64,000 bases of DNA, taken from assembly GCF_001552175.1 (NCBI RefSeq), contig NZ_BCQR01000048.1, forward strand, positions 1 through 64,000, read 5' to 3'. The DNA comes from Actinomadura kijaniata NBRC 14229. GTDB lineage: Bacteria > Actinomycetota > Actinomycetes > Streptosporangiales > Streptosporangiaceae. A program made the translations under genes and the position numbers. Below the pieces are notes generated by a model, which searched no databases, was not told where the DNA came from, and was given only the letters and a program-made list of their open reading frames with translations. How positions within the stretch are numbered: the first letter of the stretch is position 1; each line of letters starts with the position of its first letter. Below, piece after piece: positions 1-9,371 of the stretch.

Positions 1-102
1 GAGCCGCGGTTCGTGGAGCAGGCGGCGGCCGCCTACGGCGGGGAGATCACGCTGGTCCACGATCTGGACCGGATCCCGCTGCCGCGCCGCCGCGCCACCT
101 GA
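1..102 (+). CDS. 3' end of an unidentified protein (partial)
   Basis: The window opens inside a reading frame that stays open for 33 codons and ends at TGA 100-102. The visible tail ends in an arginine-rich stretch (RIPLPRRRAT). Composition and third-position GC match the coding regions around it. The start and all diagnostic domains lie upstream, so no function can be assigned. A 44-bp gap separates it from the next gene on the same strand. Confidence 0.55.
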   Translation, partial: EPRFVEQAAAAYGGEITLVHDLDRIPLPRRRAT

Positions 103-146
103 TCGTCTTTAGGTCCGCCTTCGCTCGGGGTTGCTGTCATGGGGAC

Positions 147-974
147 ATGTGGCGATCCGGCATCCCCGTGGGCGCGGCGGCGCTCGTCCCCGCGCTCACC
201 CTCGCGGCCTGCGGACCGGGCCCCGCCGAGCGGCGGGAGTCCCGGCCGGCCGGGGCGGCCGCACCGGCCCGCACGGCCCCGCCCACCGGGGCGGCCCTGG
301 TCGGGGCGCCGGGCACCCCCGCGTTCTGGGGGGACCCGGTGCTGGAGGACGGCTTCGACGGCGAACGCGTCGACACCTCCAAGTGGCTCGTCTACCACTT
401 CCCCAACGCCCCGGTGAACCCGCGTACCAGGGCCGCCACCAGCGTCGCCGACGGCACGCTGAGGCTGACCGGCGGCATCTACGGGGGCCGGGACCTGTCC
501 GGCGGCATCGCCTCGCACCTCAACCAGACCCACGGCCGCTGGGAGGTGCGGATGCGCGCCGAGGCCGGGCAGGGCTACTCGGCGGTGGCGCTGCTGTGGC
601 CGAAGGCGTTCGGCGACCCCGAGTACGCCGAGATCGACTTCGCCGAGGTCATCGACCACACGCGGCAGAGCGTCGGGATGTTCGTCCATCACGGGCCCGA
701 CGACGTCATGCGGCAGCGGACGGTCCGGGGGGACTTCACGCGATGGCACACGTTCGCGCTGGACTGGCTGCCCAACGCGCTGACGTTCTGGATCGACGGC
801 CGGAAGGTGTGGTCCTACCGGGGACCGCTCACGCCCGAACGCTCCCAGATGGGCCTGGCGCTACAGAACGATCAGGTGTGTGACCGAGGACCCTCGTTCT
901 GCCGTAACCGTTCCACTCCGAAATGGGTGACGATGTACGTGGACTGGGTGCGCGTTTACCGGGCGCCCCGGTGA
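147..974 (+). CDS. GH16-family glycoside hydrolase-like lipoprotein
   Basis: A 275-residue secreted lipoprotein. The N-terminus is a short hydrophobic signal ending in the lipobox L19-A20-A21-C22, so it should be anchored to the outer face of the membrane. A Pro/Ala-rich linker follows, then a concanavalin-like fold from about residue 60 to the end. The catalytic signature of family 16 (ExDxxE) is present as EIDFAE with E162, D164 and E167, so nucleophile and acid/base are both kept. Aromatic residues (W, Y, F) typical of the sugar cleft are dense around it. Family 16 enzymes cleave beta-1,3 or beta-1,3/1,4 glucans and galactans; the substrate here is not readable. The ATG at 147 is the only start that gives a proper signal peptide. 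No clear Shine-Dalgarno precedes it. Confidence 0.8.
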   Translation: MWRSGIPVGAAALVPALTLAACGPGPAERRESRPAGAAAPARTAPPTGAALVGAPGTPAFWGDPVLEDGFDGERVDTSKWLVYHFPNAPVNPRTRAATSVADGTLRLTGGIYGGRDLSGGIASHLNQTHGRWEVRMRAEAGQGYSAVALLWPKAFGDPEYAEIDFAEVIDHTRQSVGMFVHHGPDDVMRQRTVRGDFTRWHTFALDWLPNALTFWIDGRKVWSYRGPLTPERSQMGLALQNDQVCDRGPSFCRNRSTPKWVTMYVDWVRVYRAPR

Positions 975-1003
975 AACCACGCTTACCTGGGCAGGAGTCC
1001 GCT

Positions 1004-2365
1004 GTGGCTGTAGAGGAAACAGACGTCGTCGTCATCGGACTCGGCCCCGGGGGGGAGAACGCCGCGGGGCTGCTCGCCGACGGCGGGCTCTCGGTGGTCG
1101 CCGTCGAGGAGCGGCTGGTCGGCGGGGAGTGCCCGTACTACGCGTGCGTCCCGACCAAGATGATGGTGCGCGCCGCCGGGCTGCTCGCCGAGGCGCGGCG
1201 CGTGCCCGGCATGGCGGGCGACACCGACGTGCGCCCCGCCTGGGAGCCGGTCGCCGCCCGGATCCGGGACGAGGCCACCGACTCCTGGGACGACGCGGTC
1301 GCCGTGGAGCGGCTCACCGCGCGCGGGATCGGGTTCGTCCGGGGCCGGGGGCTGCTCACCGCGCCGCGCGAGGTCACCGTGGGCGACCGGGTGTTCCGCG
1401 CCCGCCGCGGCGTGCTGCTCAACACCGGCACCGCGCCCGCCGTCCCGCCGATCGACGGCCTGGCGGGCACCCCCTACTGGACCAACCGCGAGGCGGTGCA
1501 GGCCAAGGAGGCGCCCGCGTCCCTGCTGGTGCTCGGCGGGGGCGTCGTGGGCGTGGAGTTCGCGCAGGTCTTCGCGCGGTTCGGCACGCGGGTCACGATC
1601 GTGCAGGGCGGGGACCGGCTGCTGGAGCGCGAGGAGCCCGAGGCGAGCGCGCTGCTGGAGAAGGTCTTCGCGACCGAGGGCATCGAGGTGCGGACCGGCG
1701 CGAAGGTCACCCGCGTCGGCCACGACGACGACGCGTTCACCCTGCACACCCCCGACGGGACGCTGACCGCCGAGCGGCTGCTGGTCGCCACCGGCCGCCG
1801 CCCGAACCTCGGGGGCCTGGGGCTGGACGCGGTCGGCCTGGACGAGAACGCCCGCGCCCTGGAGGTGGACGACCGGCTGCGCGTCACCGACGGCCTGTGG
1901 GCGATCGGCGACATCACGGGCAAGGGCGCGTTCACGCACGTGTCGATGTACCAGTCCGCCATCGCGGCCCGGTCGATCCTCGGCGCGGACGGCCCGGCCG
2001 CCTCCTACCACGCCGTTCCGCGCGTGACGTTCACCGACCCGGAGATCGGCGTGGTCGGCCTCACCGAGGCCGAGGCCCGCGACCGGGGCCTGGCGGTCGC
2101 GACCGGCCACGCCGAGCTGGCCGACTCGTCGCGCGGCTGGATCCACAAGGTCGGCAACGAGGGCTTCGTCAAGCTGGTCGAGGACACCGGCCGGGGCGTG
2201 CTGGTCGGCGCGACCGTCGCGGGGCCGTCCGGCGGCGAGATCGTCGCGGCGCTGTCGGTGGCCGTGCACGCGGAGGTGCCCACCGCGACGCTCCGCACGA
2301 TGATCACGGCCTACCCGACGTTCCACCGCGCCCTGGAGTCGGCCCTCGCCGACCTCGGCTCATAA
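1004..2365 (+). CDS. FAD/NAD(P)-dependent class I disulfide-reductase family oxidoreductase
   Basis: A 453-residue cytoplasmic flavoprotein of the dihydrolipoamide dehydrogenase/mercuric reductase family. It has the FAD-binding dinucleotide fold at residues 5-35 ([10 protein letters not shown]), the redox-active CxxxxC pair C43/C48 in a [13 protein letters not shown] context, a second NAD(P)-binding fold near residue 170 ([18 protein letters not shown]) and a C-terminal dimerisation domain. The usual C-terminal HPTxxE catalytic dyad is replaced by [10 protein letters not shown], so the normal His-Glu acid-base pair is missing and the natural disulfide substrate is uncertain. The GTG at 1004 is chosen because AGGAG lies 6 bases upstream; longer frames run into the preceding gene. 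Similar dyad-less proteins are common in actinomycetes. Confidence 0.8.
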   Translation: MAVEETDVVVIGLGPGGENAAGLLADGGLSVVAVEERLVGGECPYYACVPTKMMVRAAGLLAEARRVPGMAGDTDVRPAWEPVAARIRDEATDSWDDAVAVERLTARGIGFVRGRGLLTAPREVTVGDRVFRARRGVLLNTGTAPAVPPIDGLAGTPYWTNREAVQAKEAPASLLVLGGGVVGVEFAQVFARFGTRVTIVQGGDRLLEREEPEASALLEKVFATEGIEVRTGAKVTRVGHDDDAFTLHTPDGTLTAERLLVATGRRPNLGGLGLDAVGLDENARALEVDDRLRVTDGLWAIGDITGKGAFTHVSMYQSAIAARSILGADGPAASYHAVPRVTFTDPEIGVVGLTEAEARDRGLAVATGHAELADSSRGWIHKVGNEGFVKLVEDTGRGVLVGATVAGPSGGEIVAALSVAVHAEVPTATLRTMITAYPTFHRALESALADLGS

Positions 2366-2394
2366 CCCGGCCCGCATCGGGCAGGATCGGAGAC

Positions 2395-4374
2395 ATGAAC
2401 CGTCTCAAGGACGCGACCAGCCCCTACCTGCTCCAGCACGCCGACAACCCGGTGGACTGGTGGGAGTGGGGTGAGGGGGCCTTCGCCGAGGCGCGGCGGC
2501 GCGACGTGCCGATCCTGCTGTCGGTCGGGTACGCGGCGTGCCACTGGTGCCACGTGATGGCCCACGAGTCGTTCGAGGACGGCGCGACGGCGGCGCTGAT
2601 GAACGAGCTGTTCGTCAACGTCAAGGTCGACCGGGAGGAACGCCCCGACATCGACGCGGTCTACATGGAGGCCACCCAGGCGATGACCGGGCAGGGCGGC
2701 TGGCCCATGACCGTGTTCATGACGCCGGAGGGGCACCCGTTCTACTGCGGGACCTACTTCCCCCGCGAGCACTTCCAGGCGCTGCTGCGGGCCGTGGACA
2801 AGGCGTGGCGGGAGCAGCGCGACGACGTCGTCGGGCAGGGGCAGCAGGTCGTGGCGGCGCTGGGCGGGCGTTCGGCGCCGCTGGGCGGCCAGGGCGCGCC
2901 GGAGGCCGAGGCGCTCGACCAGGCGGTGCGGACGCTGGCGGGCTCCTACGACGTCGCGCGGGGCGGGTTCGGGGGAGCGCCCAAGTTCCCGCCGTCGATG
3001 GCGCTGGAGTTCCTGCTGCGGCACCACGCGCGGACCGGCGACGCCGAGGCGCTCGCCATGGCCTCCCACACCCTGGAGGCCATGGCCCGGGGCGGGATGT
3101 ACGACCAGCTCGGCGGCGGGTTCGCGCGGTACTCGGTGGACGCTGAGTGGGTCGTGCCGCACTTCGAGAAGATGCTGTACGACAACGCCCTGCTCGCCCG
3201 CGTCTACGCCCACTGGTGGCGGCTGACGGGGACGCCGTTCGCGCGGCGGATCGCCCTGGAGACCTGCGACTGGATGCTGCGGGACCTGCTGACCGCGCAG
3301 GGCGGGCTGGCGTCCGCGCTGGACGCCGACAGCGAGGGCGTCGAGGGAAAGTTCTACGTGTGGACGCCCGACCAGCTCAAGGCGGTGCTCGGAAACGAGG
3401 ACGGCGGGTACGCCGCCGGGCTGTTCGAGGTGACGGGCACGTTCGAGCACGGCACGTCGGTGCTGCAACTGCTGCGCGACCCCGACGACCTGGAACGCTA
3501 CGCGCGCGTCCGCGACGCGCTGCTGGCGGCGCGGGAGGAACGCGTCCCGCCCGCCCGGGACGACAAGGTCGTCGCCGCCTGGAACGGGCTCGCCGTCGCC
3601 GCGCTGGCCGAGTGCGGCGCGCTGTTCGGGCGGCCGGATCTGGTCGCGGCCGCCGAGGGCGTGGCGCGGCTGCTGATCGACCTGCACGCCACCGGCGGGC
3701 GCGTCGCGCGGACCTCGCGGGACGGGACCGTGGGCGCCCACGCCGGCGTCCTGGAGGACTACGCCGACGTCGCCGAGGGACTGCTCGCCCTGTACGGGGT
3801 GACCGGGAACGCCGAGTACGCGCGGGTCGCGGGCGCGCTGCTGGACACCGTGCTGGACCGCTTCGGGGACGGCGAGGGCGGTTTCTACGACACCGCCGAC
3901 GACGCCGAGCGGCTGTTCCGGCGGCCCCAGGACCCCACCGACAACGCCACCCCGTCCGGGCAGTTCGCGGCGGCCGGGGCACTGCTGTCGCACGCGGCGC
4001 TGACCGGCTCGCACCGGCACCGGGAGGCGGCCGAGGCCGCGCTGTCGCCGGTCGCGGCGCTGGCCGGCAAGCACGCCCGGTTCGTCGGCTGGGGCCTGGC
4101 CGTCGCCGAGGCGCGGCTGGCCGGACCCGTCGAGATCGCCGTCGTGGGCGACCGGGACGACGAGCGCACCCGCGCCCTCCACCAGACGGCGCTGATGGCG
4201 GTGTCGCCCGGCGCGGTGGTCGGCGTGGGCGCGCCCGGCGCGGACACCGTGCCCCTGCTGGAGGGCCGCACGCCGGTGGACGGCGCCCCGGCGGCCTACG
4301 TGTGCCGGAACTTCACCTGCCGCCTTCCCGTCACCACTCCCGCGGAGCTGACCCGCGAGCTCCACGGAGCCTGA
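2395..4374 (+). CDS. YyaL/SSP411-type thioredoxin-domain protein (DUF255)
   Basis: A 659-residue cytoplasmic protein of the DUF255 family (B. subtilis YyaL, human SPATA20). The N-terminal thioredoxin fold (residues 1-160) starts with the diagnostic [20 protein letters not shown] stretch and carries the active-site motif C49-H-W-C52. The remainder is a six-hairpin (alpha/alpha)6 domain like that of N-acylglucosamine epimerases, with motifs such as [17 protein letters not shown] and [10 protein letters not shown]. Length is normal for the family. Its biochemical role is not settled; a redox or carbohydrate-linked function is assumed. It starts 29 bases after the flavoprotein gene on the same strand, so the two may be cotranscribed. 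The ATG at 2395 gives the family-typical N-terminus. Confidence 0.85.
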   Translation: MNRLKDATSPYLLQHADNPVDWWEWGEGAFAEARRRDVPILLSVGYAACHWCHVMAHESFEDGATAALMNELFVNVKVDREERPDIDAVYMEATQAMTGQGGWPMTVFMTPEGHPFYCGTYFPREHFQALLRAVDKAWREQRDDVVGQGQQVVAALGGRSAPLGGQGAPEAEALDQAVRTLAGSYDVARGGFGGAPKFPPSMALEFLLRHHARTGDAEALAMASHTLEAMARGGMYDQLGGGFARYSVDAEWVVPHFEKMLYDNALLARVYAHWWRLTGTPFARRIALETCDWMLRDLLTAQGGLASALDADSEGVEGKFYVWTPDQLKAVLGNEDGGYAAGLFEVTGTFEHGTSVLQLLRDPDDLERYARVRDALLAAREERVPPARDDKVVAAWNGLAVAALAECGALFGRPDLVAAAEGVARLLIDLHATGGRVARTSRDGTVGAHAGVLEDYADVAEGLLALYGVTGNAEYARVAGALLDTVLDRFGDGEGGFYDTADDAERLFRRPQDPTDNATPSGQFAAAGALLSHAALTGSHRHREAAEAALSPVAALAGKHARFVGWGLAVAEARLAGPVEIAVVGDRDDERTRALHQTALMAVSPGAVVGVGAPGADTVPLLEGRTPVDGAPAAYVCRNFTCRLPVTTPAELTRELHGA

Positions 4375-4558
4375 CGGAACTGGATGAGCGGTCCAATTTA
4401 TGGCAACGTGACCTTGATCTCCTCGGCGCTTGGTGTTACCACTTGGTAGCGGAGACGAGGCTGACTGAACGCGGCCATCGGGACCAGGGTGTCGTCATAC
4501 GATCCGGGTATCTGGACGGTGGTCGGCGACCGGGACGAACAACGTAGGGAGTGCTGCG

Positions 4559-5737
4559 GTGCGAAAGCCGAACCGCCGGGTTCTGCCAGCGATCATCGGC
4601 GTTTCGGCGGCGACCACCTTGGCCGTCAACGGCGCGGTGCTGGTCGCCCACGGCCAGCGCGACGCCCACCGCGCCCCCACCGAGCCGCAGGCGCAGCGGT
4701 TCGTGGCCGCTTCCGGCAATTCGACGATCACGCCCGGTGCGGTCGCGCCGATGGGCCGGCGCCTCACCCCGCACGTGCTGGTCGCCGCGCCGACCACGCT
4801 GCCCGCCGACGTCGTGGCGAAGGTCCGCGAGCTGAAGGGCGTCAAGGGCGTGGAGGTCGTCGACGCCGCCCAGGCGATGATCGCGGGCAAGCGGGTCGGG
4901 CTGCTGGGCGTGGACCCGTCCACGTTCCGCAACTACACGCCCGAGCCGACCGCCAAGTCCGACGCCCTGTGGCGCAACATCGCGGGCGGCGACGTCGCGA
5001 TCTCGTTCACGATGGGCAGCGACGGCGGCGTGCAGCTCGGCAGCCAGGTCCCGGTCGGCGGCAAGGACGGCCGGCAGAGCCAGCTGCGGATCGGCGCGTA
5101 CGCGACGATGGGCATCGGCGACGTCGACGCGGTCGTCTCGCGCGGCAACGCCCAGGCCCTCGGCATGCCCACCGGCAACGCCCTGCTGGTCAGCGCGCCC
5201 AAGCAGAAGCTCGACAGGTTCCTCAAGGGACTGCGCAAGGTCCTGCCGAAGCAGGCCAGGGCCGTCGAGATCAACCCGAAGGTCGACGTCCCCAAGGCCG
5301 GGCAGCTGCCCAAGGCCAACAACCGGGTCATGACCGCCGAGCAGGTCCAGACGGTGATCCGCGCGGCCTACACGCGGCTCGGCTGGCCGTACGTGTGGGG
5401 CGGCGAGTCGGAGGCCGAGGGCGGCTACGACTGCTCGGGCCTGATGCAGTTCGCGTTCGCCAAGGCGGGCATCCGGCTGCCGCGCGTGGCCGCCGACCAG
5501 GCCCGCACCGGCTGGGTGATCCCCTACGGCAAGGCCCAGCCGGGCGACATGCTCATCTGGGCCAACGACCCCACCGCGCCCGGCTACATCTCGCACATCG
5601 CGCTGTACCTCGGCAACGGCAAGATGATCGCCGCGCCGCGCCGGGGCACGGTCGTGCAGGTCCAGAACGTCTACACCCGCAACATGAAGGGCGCGGTCCG
5701 CGTCAACCCGCACCAGGCCGCCCGCACCCCCGGCTAG
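4559..5737 (+). CDS. Secreted NlpC/P60 family peptidoglycan endopeptidase
   Basis: A 392-residue exported protein. It has an arginine/lysine-rich start and a hydrophobic segment (residues 8-28) acting as signal or anchor, an unassigned N-terminal domain (about 60-240), and a C-terminal NlpC/P60 domain (about 257-385). The catalytic Cys is C292 in YDCSGL and the catalytic His is H346 in SHIALYLG. The family hydrolyses D-Glu to diamino-acid bonds in peptidoglycan stems. The GTG at 4559 follows a TAGGGAG ribosome-binding site by 8 bases. The last base pairs of the gene are shared with the convergent TetR gene: the tetramer CTAG at 5734-5737 provides the stop codon for both strands. The 184-base upstream gap holds no recognised riboswitch. 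Confidence 0.85.
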   Translation: MRKPNRRVLPAIIGVSAATTLAVNGAVLVAHGQRDAHRAPTEPQAQRFVAASGNSTITPGAVAPMGRRLTPHVLVAAPTTLPADVVAKVRELKGVKGVEVVDAAQAMIAGKRVGLLGVDPSTFRNYTPEPTAKSDALWRNIAGGDVAISFTMGSDGGVQLGSQVPVGGKDGRQSQLRIGAYATMGIGDVDAVVSRGNAQALGMPTGNALLVSAPKQKLDRFLKGLRKVLPKQARAVEINPKVDVPKAGQLPKANNRVMTAEQVQTVIRAAYTRLGWPYVWGGESEAEGGYDCSGLMQFAFAKAGIRLPRVAADQARTGWVIPYGKAQPGDMLIWANDPTAPGYISHIALYLGNGKMIAAPRRGTVVQVQNVYTRNMKGAVRVNPHQAARTPG

Positions 5738-6369
5738 AGCGGCAGGCCCTCGGCCAGGAACTCCAGGTTCGCGTCCACCAGGGCGGCCAGGTCCAGGGTG
5801 GCGTCGCTGTCCAGCCAGGCGTACATCGCCGCCTGGAGCACCCCCATCACCGCCCACGCGAACGCCTGCACGCGCCGGTCGTCGGGGGCGCGTCCGGTGC
5901 GTTCCCCGACCAGCTCGGCGACCACGCCGAGCGTCCCGGTGCGCATCGAGTCGATCATCCGGGCGCGCAGCGCGGGCACCTCCAGCATCATCCGGGTCCG
6001 GGCGACCATGGTGCTCCGGTCCTGCGCGTCCAGGTGGGGGAGGACCTGGCGGAACGTGGCGCGCAGCGCCGCCAGGGGCGTCAGGTCCGCGGGCTGGGCG
6101 CGGAAGAACTCGGCCATCACCGGGTCGTACTCGTCGGTGACGACCAGGTCCTCCTTGGTGGGGAAGTAGCGGAAGACCGTGCTGGGCGACACCTCCGCCG
6201 CCGCCGCGACCTGCTCGACGGTCGTGGCGTCGTAGCCCTGGTCGAGGAAGAGCCGCAGGGCGTGCTCCTGGATCGCCCGGCGGGTCCGCAGCTTCTTGCG
6301 CTCCCGGAGCGGCAGCCGGTCGAGAGGGTCGCCCGGGGGCGAGGTCTGCTCAGGAAGCGAGGTGCTCAT
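5734..6369 (-). CDS. TetR/AcrR family repressor of the adjacent efflux pump
   Basis: A 211-residue one-component regulator. The N-terminal helix-turn-helix (about residues 15-65) has the classic TetR pattern ending in AEVSPSTVFRYFPTKEDLV; the C-terminal ligand and dimer domain is diverse as usual. The start is set at ATG 6369 (MSTSLPEQ). Its first 20 bases overlap the end of the upstream DHA2 transporter gene on the same strand, so the two form an operon in the order transporter, repressor. That arrangement suggests the repressor controls its own operon by sensing a pump substrate; the ligand cannot be read. The 3' end meets the NlpC/P60 gene with a shared CTAG stop. Confidence 0.85.
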   Translation of the reverse strand: MSTSLPEQTSPPGDPLDRLPLRERKKLRTRRAIQEHALRLFLDQGYDATTVEQVAAAAEVSPSTVFRYFPTKEDLVVTDEYDPVMAEFFRAQPADLTPLAALRATFRQVLPHLDAQDRSTMVARTRMMLEVPALRARMIDSMRTGTLGVVAELVGERTGRAPDDRRVQAFAWAVMGVLQAAMYAWLDSDATLDLAALVDANLEFLAEGLPL

Positions 6370-7912
6370 GGCTCGATTCTGATGCATCCTGCGGGGAGCC
6401 GCCGGACGGGCGCGGCCCCCGCGGGGGCGGGCCGGGCATGAACGTCCACAGCAGCGCCCCCGTCAGGAACGTCGCCGCCGCGCACACCGCCAGCGCCGCG
6501 TCCATGCCCGACACGTAGGCGTCCCGCGCCGACGCCAGCAGCGCCGGGTCCCCCAGCCGCGCCGCCACGGCGGCGGCCCGTCCCACCGAGTCGCGGGCCG
6601 CCTCGGCGACGTCGGAGGGCAGGCCGGTCAGGCGCAGGTCGTCCCGGTAGACCGAGGACACCAGGCTGCCCAGCACGGCGACGCCGAGCGCGCCGCCGGT
6701 CTGCCGCAGCGTCTGCACCAGGCCCGAGCCGCGCCCGGCCCCCTCGTCGGGGAGCCGCGCCAGCACCGCGTCCATCGCCGGGATCATCGTCAGGCCGATG
6801 CCCAGGCCCGTCACGGTCAGCCAGGCCGCGGTGAACCCGTAGCCGTCGCCGGGCGCGGTCAGCGCGCCGAGCCCGAGCCCGGCCGCCAGCACGGCCAGCC
6901 CCGCCACCATGACCGGCTTGGGGCCGGTGCGCGGCACGATCCGGTCGGTGGCGATCCCGCCCGCCAGCAGGCCCGCCAGCATGGGGATCAGACGCAGTCC
7001 GGTGCCGAACACCCCGTTGCCCCGCACGACCTGGAGGTACTGCGGCAGCACGAACAGGACGCCCGCCATCACCAGCGTCCCGACGATCCCCGCGCCCAGC
7101 GCCCACACGAAGATCCGGTCGCGGAACAGCGACACGTCCATCAGCGGGGCCGCCGCGCGCCGCTCCCACAGCGTGAACGCCGCCAGCAGCGCCAGGCCGC
7201 CGCAGAGCGCGCCCAGGGTGAGCGGGTCGCCCCAGCCGCGCACCGGCCCCTCGATCACCCCGTACACGAACGCGACCAGCCCCGCCGTCGACAGCAGCGC
7301 CCCGAACCCGTCCAGCCGCGGCGCGTCCGCGGCGCGCGACTCGGGCAGCAGGAACGCCACCGCCACCCCGGCGGCCGCGACGACCGGCACGTTCAGCAGG
7401 AAGATCGAGCCCCACCAGAAATTCTCCAGCAGCCAGCCGCCCAGCAGCGGCCCCAGCGGCAGGCCGATCGCGGTGGCCGCCGACCAGACGGCGACGGCGC
7501 GGGTGCGCTCGTGCGGCGGGAAGATCGTCGGCAGGATCGACATCGACAGCGGCATCATCACCGCCGCGCCGGCCCCCATGAGGACGCGCGCCACGATCAC
7601 GCCGGTGACGCCGTCCGCGAGCGCCCCGGCCAGCGACGCGGCGCCGAACACCGCCATGCCCGCCAGCAGCAGCCGCCTGCGTCCGAACCGGTCCCCGAGC
7701 AGCCCGGCGGGCAGCAGCAGGGCCGCGAACACCAGCACGTAGGAGTCCACGATCCACTGCAGCGCGCTGGTGCCCGCGTGCAGCTCCTCCGAGAGGGTGG
7801 CCAGGGCCACGTTCAGGATCGTCAGGTCGAACCCCAGCGTCAGCAGGGCGAGCGCGAGCGCGCCCAGTCCCCACCAGCGCCGCGGGTCGGGCCGCGCCTC
7901 CGGCATCGCCAC
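6350..7912 (-). CDS. DHA2 family (14-TMS) MFS drug efflux transporter
   Basis: A 520-residue inner-membrane proton antiporter of the EmrB/QacA type. Hydrophobic segments support 14 transmembrane helices. Motif D1 (LDLTILNVALATL-like: FDLTILNVALATLSEELHAG), motif A (GLLGDRFGRRRLLLAG) and an antiporter motif C-like glycine/proline run (AATAIGLPLGPLLGGWLL) are present. Such pumps expel lipophilic drugs or antibiotics. The GTG at 7912 is preceded at 8 bases by AGGAG on the minus strand. It is the first gene of an operon with the overlapping TetR regulator. The upstream region carries a TTGACA -35-like hexamer and a short dyad. Confidence 0.87.
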   Translation of the reverse strand: MAMPEARPDPRRWWGLGALALALLTLGFDLTILNVALATLSEELHAGTSALQWIVDSYVLVFAALLLPAGLLGDRFGRRRLLLAGMAVFGAASLAGALADGVTGVIVARVLMGAGAAVMMPLSMSILPTIFPPHERTRAVAVWSAATAIGLPLGPLLGGWLLENFWWGSIFLLNVPVVAAAGVAVAFLLPESRAADAPRLDGFGALLSTAGLVAFVYGVIEGPVRGWGDPLTLGALCGGLALLAAFTLWERRAAAPLMDVSLFRDRIFVWALGAGIVGTLVMAGVLFVLPQYLQVVRGNGVFGTGLRLIPMLAGLLAGGIATDRIVPRTGPKPVMVAGLAVLAAGLGLGALTAPGDGYGFTAAWLTVTGLGIGLTMIPAMDAVLARLPDEGAGRGSGLVQTLRQTGGALGVAVLGSLVSSVYRDDLRLTGLPSDVAEAARDSVGRAAAVAARLGDPALLASARDAYVSGMDAALAVCAAATFLTGALLWTFMPGPPPRGPRPSGGSPQDASESSHEHLAS

Positions 7913-7964
7913 GAGAGTTACTCCTAACTGATTGTCTCTACTAAATGACAGTGACTCTCAAAAT

Positions 7965-7978
7965 TTGACCGATGTCAA
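7965..7978. promoter_or_regulatory. Inverted repeat TTGAC-N4-GTCAA upstream of the efflux operon
   Basis: Perfect 5-bp arms (7965-7969 and 7974-7978). On the minus strand the right arm extends to TTGACA (7978-7973), a consensus -35 box for the efflux operon; the matching -10 is not obvious. A TetR operator or a promoter element are both plausible, since the region lies between the divergent DHA2 gene and the 8028 gene. Confidence 0.4.
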
Positions 7979-8012
7979 TGGCCGTGGGGGCTCGACCGGG
8001 TCCGGATGGACT

Positions 8013-8028
8013 TGTAATTTTGATTACA
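8013..8028. promoter_or_regulatory. Palindrome over the -10 box and start codon of the 8028 gene
   Basis: TGTAAT-TTTG-ATTACA, perfect 6-bp arms, ends on the A of the ATG at 8028. Inside it TAATTT (8015-8020) lies 7 bases before the ATG and a TCGACC -35-like box lies 17 bases further upstream (7992-7997). Transcription would therefore start at the ATG (leaderless) and the dyad covers the -10 to +1 zone, the position of a repressor site. A third related half-site, CTACAAG, lies at 8032-8038 inside the gene. Confidence 0.5.
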
Positions 8029-8561
8029 TGACTACAAGCGAAGCCGTCGAGGAGGTGCGGGGCTGGTTCACCGGCCGCCTCCCCGACGGCTGGTTCACCG
8101 GTCCGCCGGAGATCGTGCTGGACCGCGAGGAGATCAGCGTGATCGGGCGGCTGCCCGAGCCGGCCACCGCGTCCGGCGGCGCCGAGGAGGTCTCCGAGAC
8201 CGAGCGCGCGGCGCGGATCGCCGGCCATGTCGGCCGGTTCCGCGAGTCGACCCGCGACCAGCGGATCGCCATCGCCCGCGAGGCCGAGCACCGCTTCGGC
8301 CAGAAGGTGTCGTGGGGCGTGGCCTGCGGCGGCCACCGGGAGATGTTCACCACCCTGTCGGTGCCGGTGATGACCCGGCTCCGCCAGCCCGAGCGCCGCG
8401 TGCTGGACACCCTGGTCGAGGCCGGGGTGGCGCGCAGCCGCAGCGACGCCCTGGCCTGGTGCGTCCGCCTGGTCGGCAAGAACACCGACGAGTGGCTGGC
8501 CCGCCTGCGCACCGCCCTGGAGCACGTCGAGCGCGCCCGCGCCGAGGGGCCGCGGGCCTGA
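8028..8561 (+). CDS. Hypothetical protein with ribbon-helix-helix-like C-terminus
   Basis: A 177-residue soluble protein of unknown function. The N-terminal two thirds are acidic and have no recognised motif. The segment PERRVLDTLVEAGVARSRSD, followed by ALAWCVRLVG, has the strand-helix-turn-helix spacing of CopG/MetJ-type DNA-binding proteins, so it may bind DNA. The ATG at 8028 is preferred over upstream starts because a -10-like box (TAATTT) sits 7 bases upstream and no ribosome-binding site is present. A palindrome straddles the start, which would suit autoregulation. It is divergent from the efflux operon. Confidence 0.6.
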   Translation: MTTSEAVEEVRGWFTGRLPDGWFTGPPEIVLDREEISVIGRLPEPATASGGAEEVSETERAARIAGHVGRFRESTRDQRIAIAREAEHRFGQKVSWGVACGGHREMFTTLSVPVMTRLRQPERRVLDTLVEAGVARSRSDALAWCVRLVGKNTDEWLARLRTALEHVERARAEGPRA

Positions 8562-8601
8562 GGCCGCCGGGACGGGCCGATCCTTACCCGATCCCGGGGT
8601 C

Positions 8602-8637
8602 CGTTAGGTGTGATCATGGGCATGACCTGGCCTAACG
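8602..8637. promoter_or_regulatory. Inverted repeat CGTTAGG...CCTAACG before the 8671 gene
   Basis: Seven-base perfect arms (8602-8608 and 8631-8637) separated by 22 bases, in the gap between two same-strand hypothetical genes. It could be a regulator site for the downstream gene or a weak hairpin. Nothing identifies the binding protein. Confidence 0.3.
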
Positions 8638-8670
8638 TTCCTCGTGGGGGATCGGGCGAGGGGGTCGGGC

Positions 8671-9324
8671 GTGGGCTGGATCCGGTGTCTGGACGGAACG
8701 TCGCTGGGAGTGCTCCCGGTGCCGTCGCGCGACCGGGGCGGCACCCCCTTCGAGGTCACCCTGGAGCTGCGGCGCGACGGGGACCCGTTCGGCGCGGTGG
8801 GGGAGCGCTGCGGGTACTTCCTGGCCGCGCTCGCCGAGCAGGTGGCCGCCGCGCGGGCCGACGGATCGCCGCAGTCCGCCCGCTGGCCCGACCCCGACGA
8901 CCGGTTCCCCGAGCCCGCGGGGGCGGGCCGGGAACCCGAGCTGTTCGCCTTCCGCTACCGGGACCGCGGGGACGTCGCCAGCACCGGCGAGCTGCGCTGC
9001 ACGCTGCGCACCTCCTCGATGTGGGTGGGGCCCCACGATCCGCGCCGGGCGGTGGAGGGCCGCTGGCGGCTGGCCCGCCGGGCCGTACTCGACGCCTGGG
9101 GCGCGGGCGGGCACGGCGTCCGCGCGGTGCTCACCTCCGCCGCGCTGGCCCGTTTCCTGGACGATCTGCTCGTCGAGGCCGAACGCGCCGGCGTGGGCTA
9201 CCGGGCGGTCCACCGGGGACCGTCGCCGGGCCGTTCCCCGGGGTTCACCTCCGCGCCCGACCGATCCTGGACGGTATTCAAGAGGGGCCGTTCCGGTGGG
9301 ACGACCCCGCGGCGGGGGCCATAA
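8671..9324 (+). CDS. Hypothetical protein, 217 aa
   Basis: A soluble protein with no signal peptide or membrane segment and no family I recognise. It is rich in Arg and Trp, with a patterned core (ELRCTLRTSSMWVGP) and a basic tail. The GTG at 8671 is chosen because the purine run GCGAGGGGG ends about 7 bases before it; an upstream GTG at 8644 lacks a ribosome-binding site. Its TAA stop (9322-9324) overlaps a CATAAT element that may be the -10 box for the downstream prenyltransferase gene. Confidence 0.55.
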   Translation: MGWIRCLDGTSLGVLPVPSRDRGGTPFEVTLELRRDGDPFGAVGERCGYFLAALAEQVAAARADGSPQSARWPDPDDRFPEPAGAGREPELFAFRYRDRGDVASTGELRCTLRTSSMWVGPHDPRRAVEGRWRLARRAVLDAWGAGGHGVRAVLTSAALARFLDDLLVEAERAGVGYRAVHRGPSPGRSPGFTSAPDRSWTVFKRGRSGGTTPRRGP

Positions 9325-9371
9325 TTGGGGGGCGTTCCAACGGGGGACGCGCGCTCGAAGGAGAAGATCCG

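Noticed and set aside
4375-4558. Riboswitch upstream of the NlpC/P60 gene
   Set aside because: NlpC/P60 genes often follow one, but none of the known conserved motifs is visible in these 184 bases.
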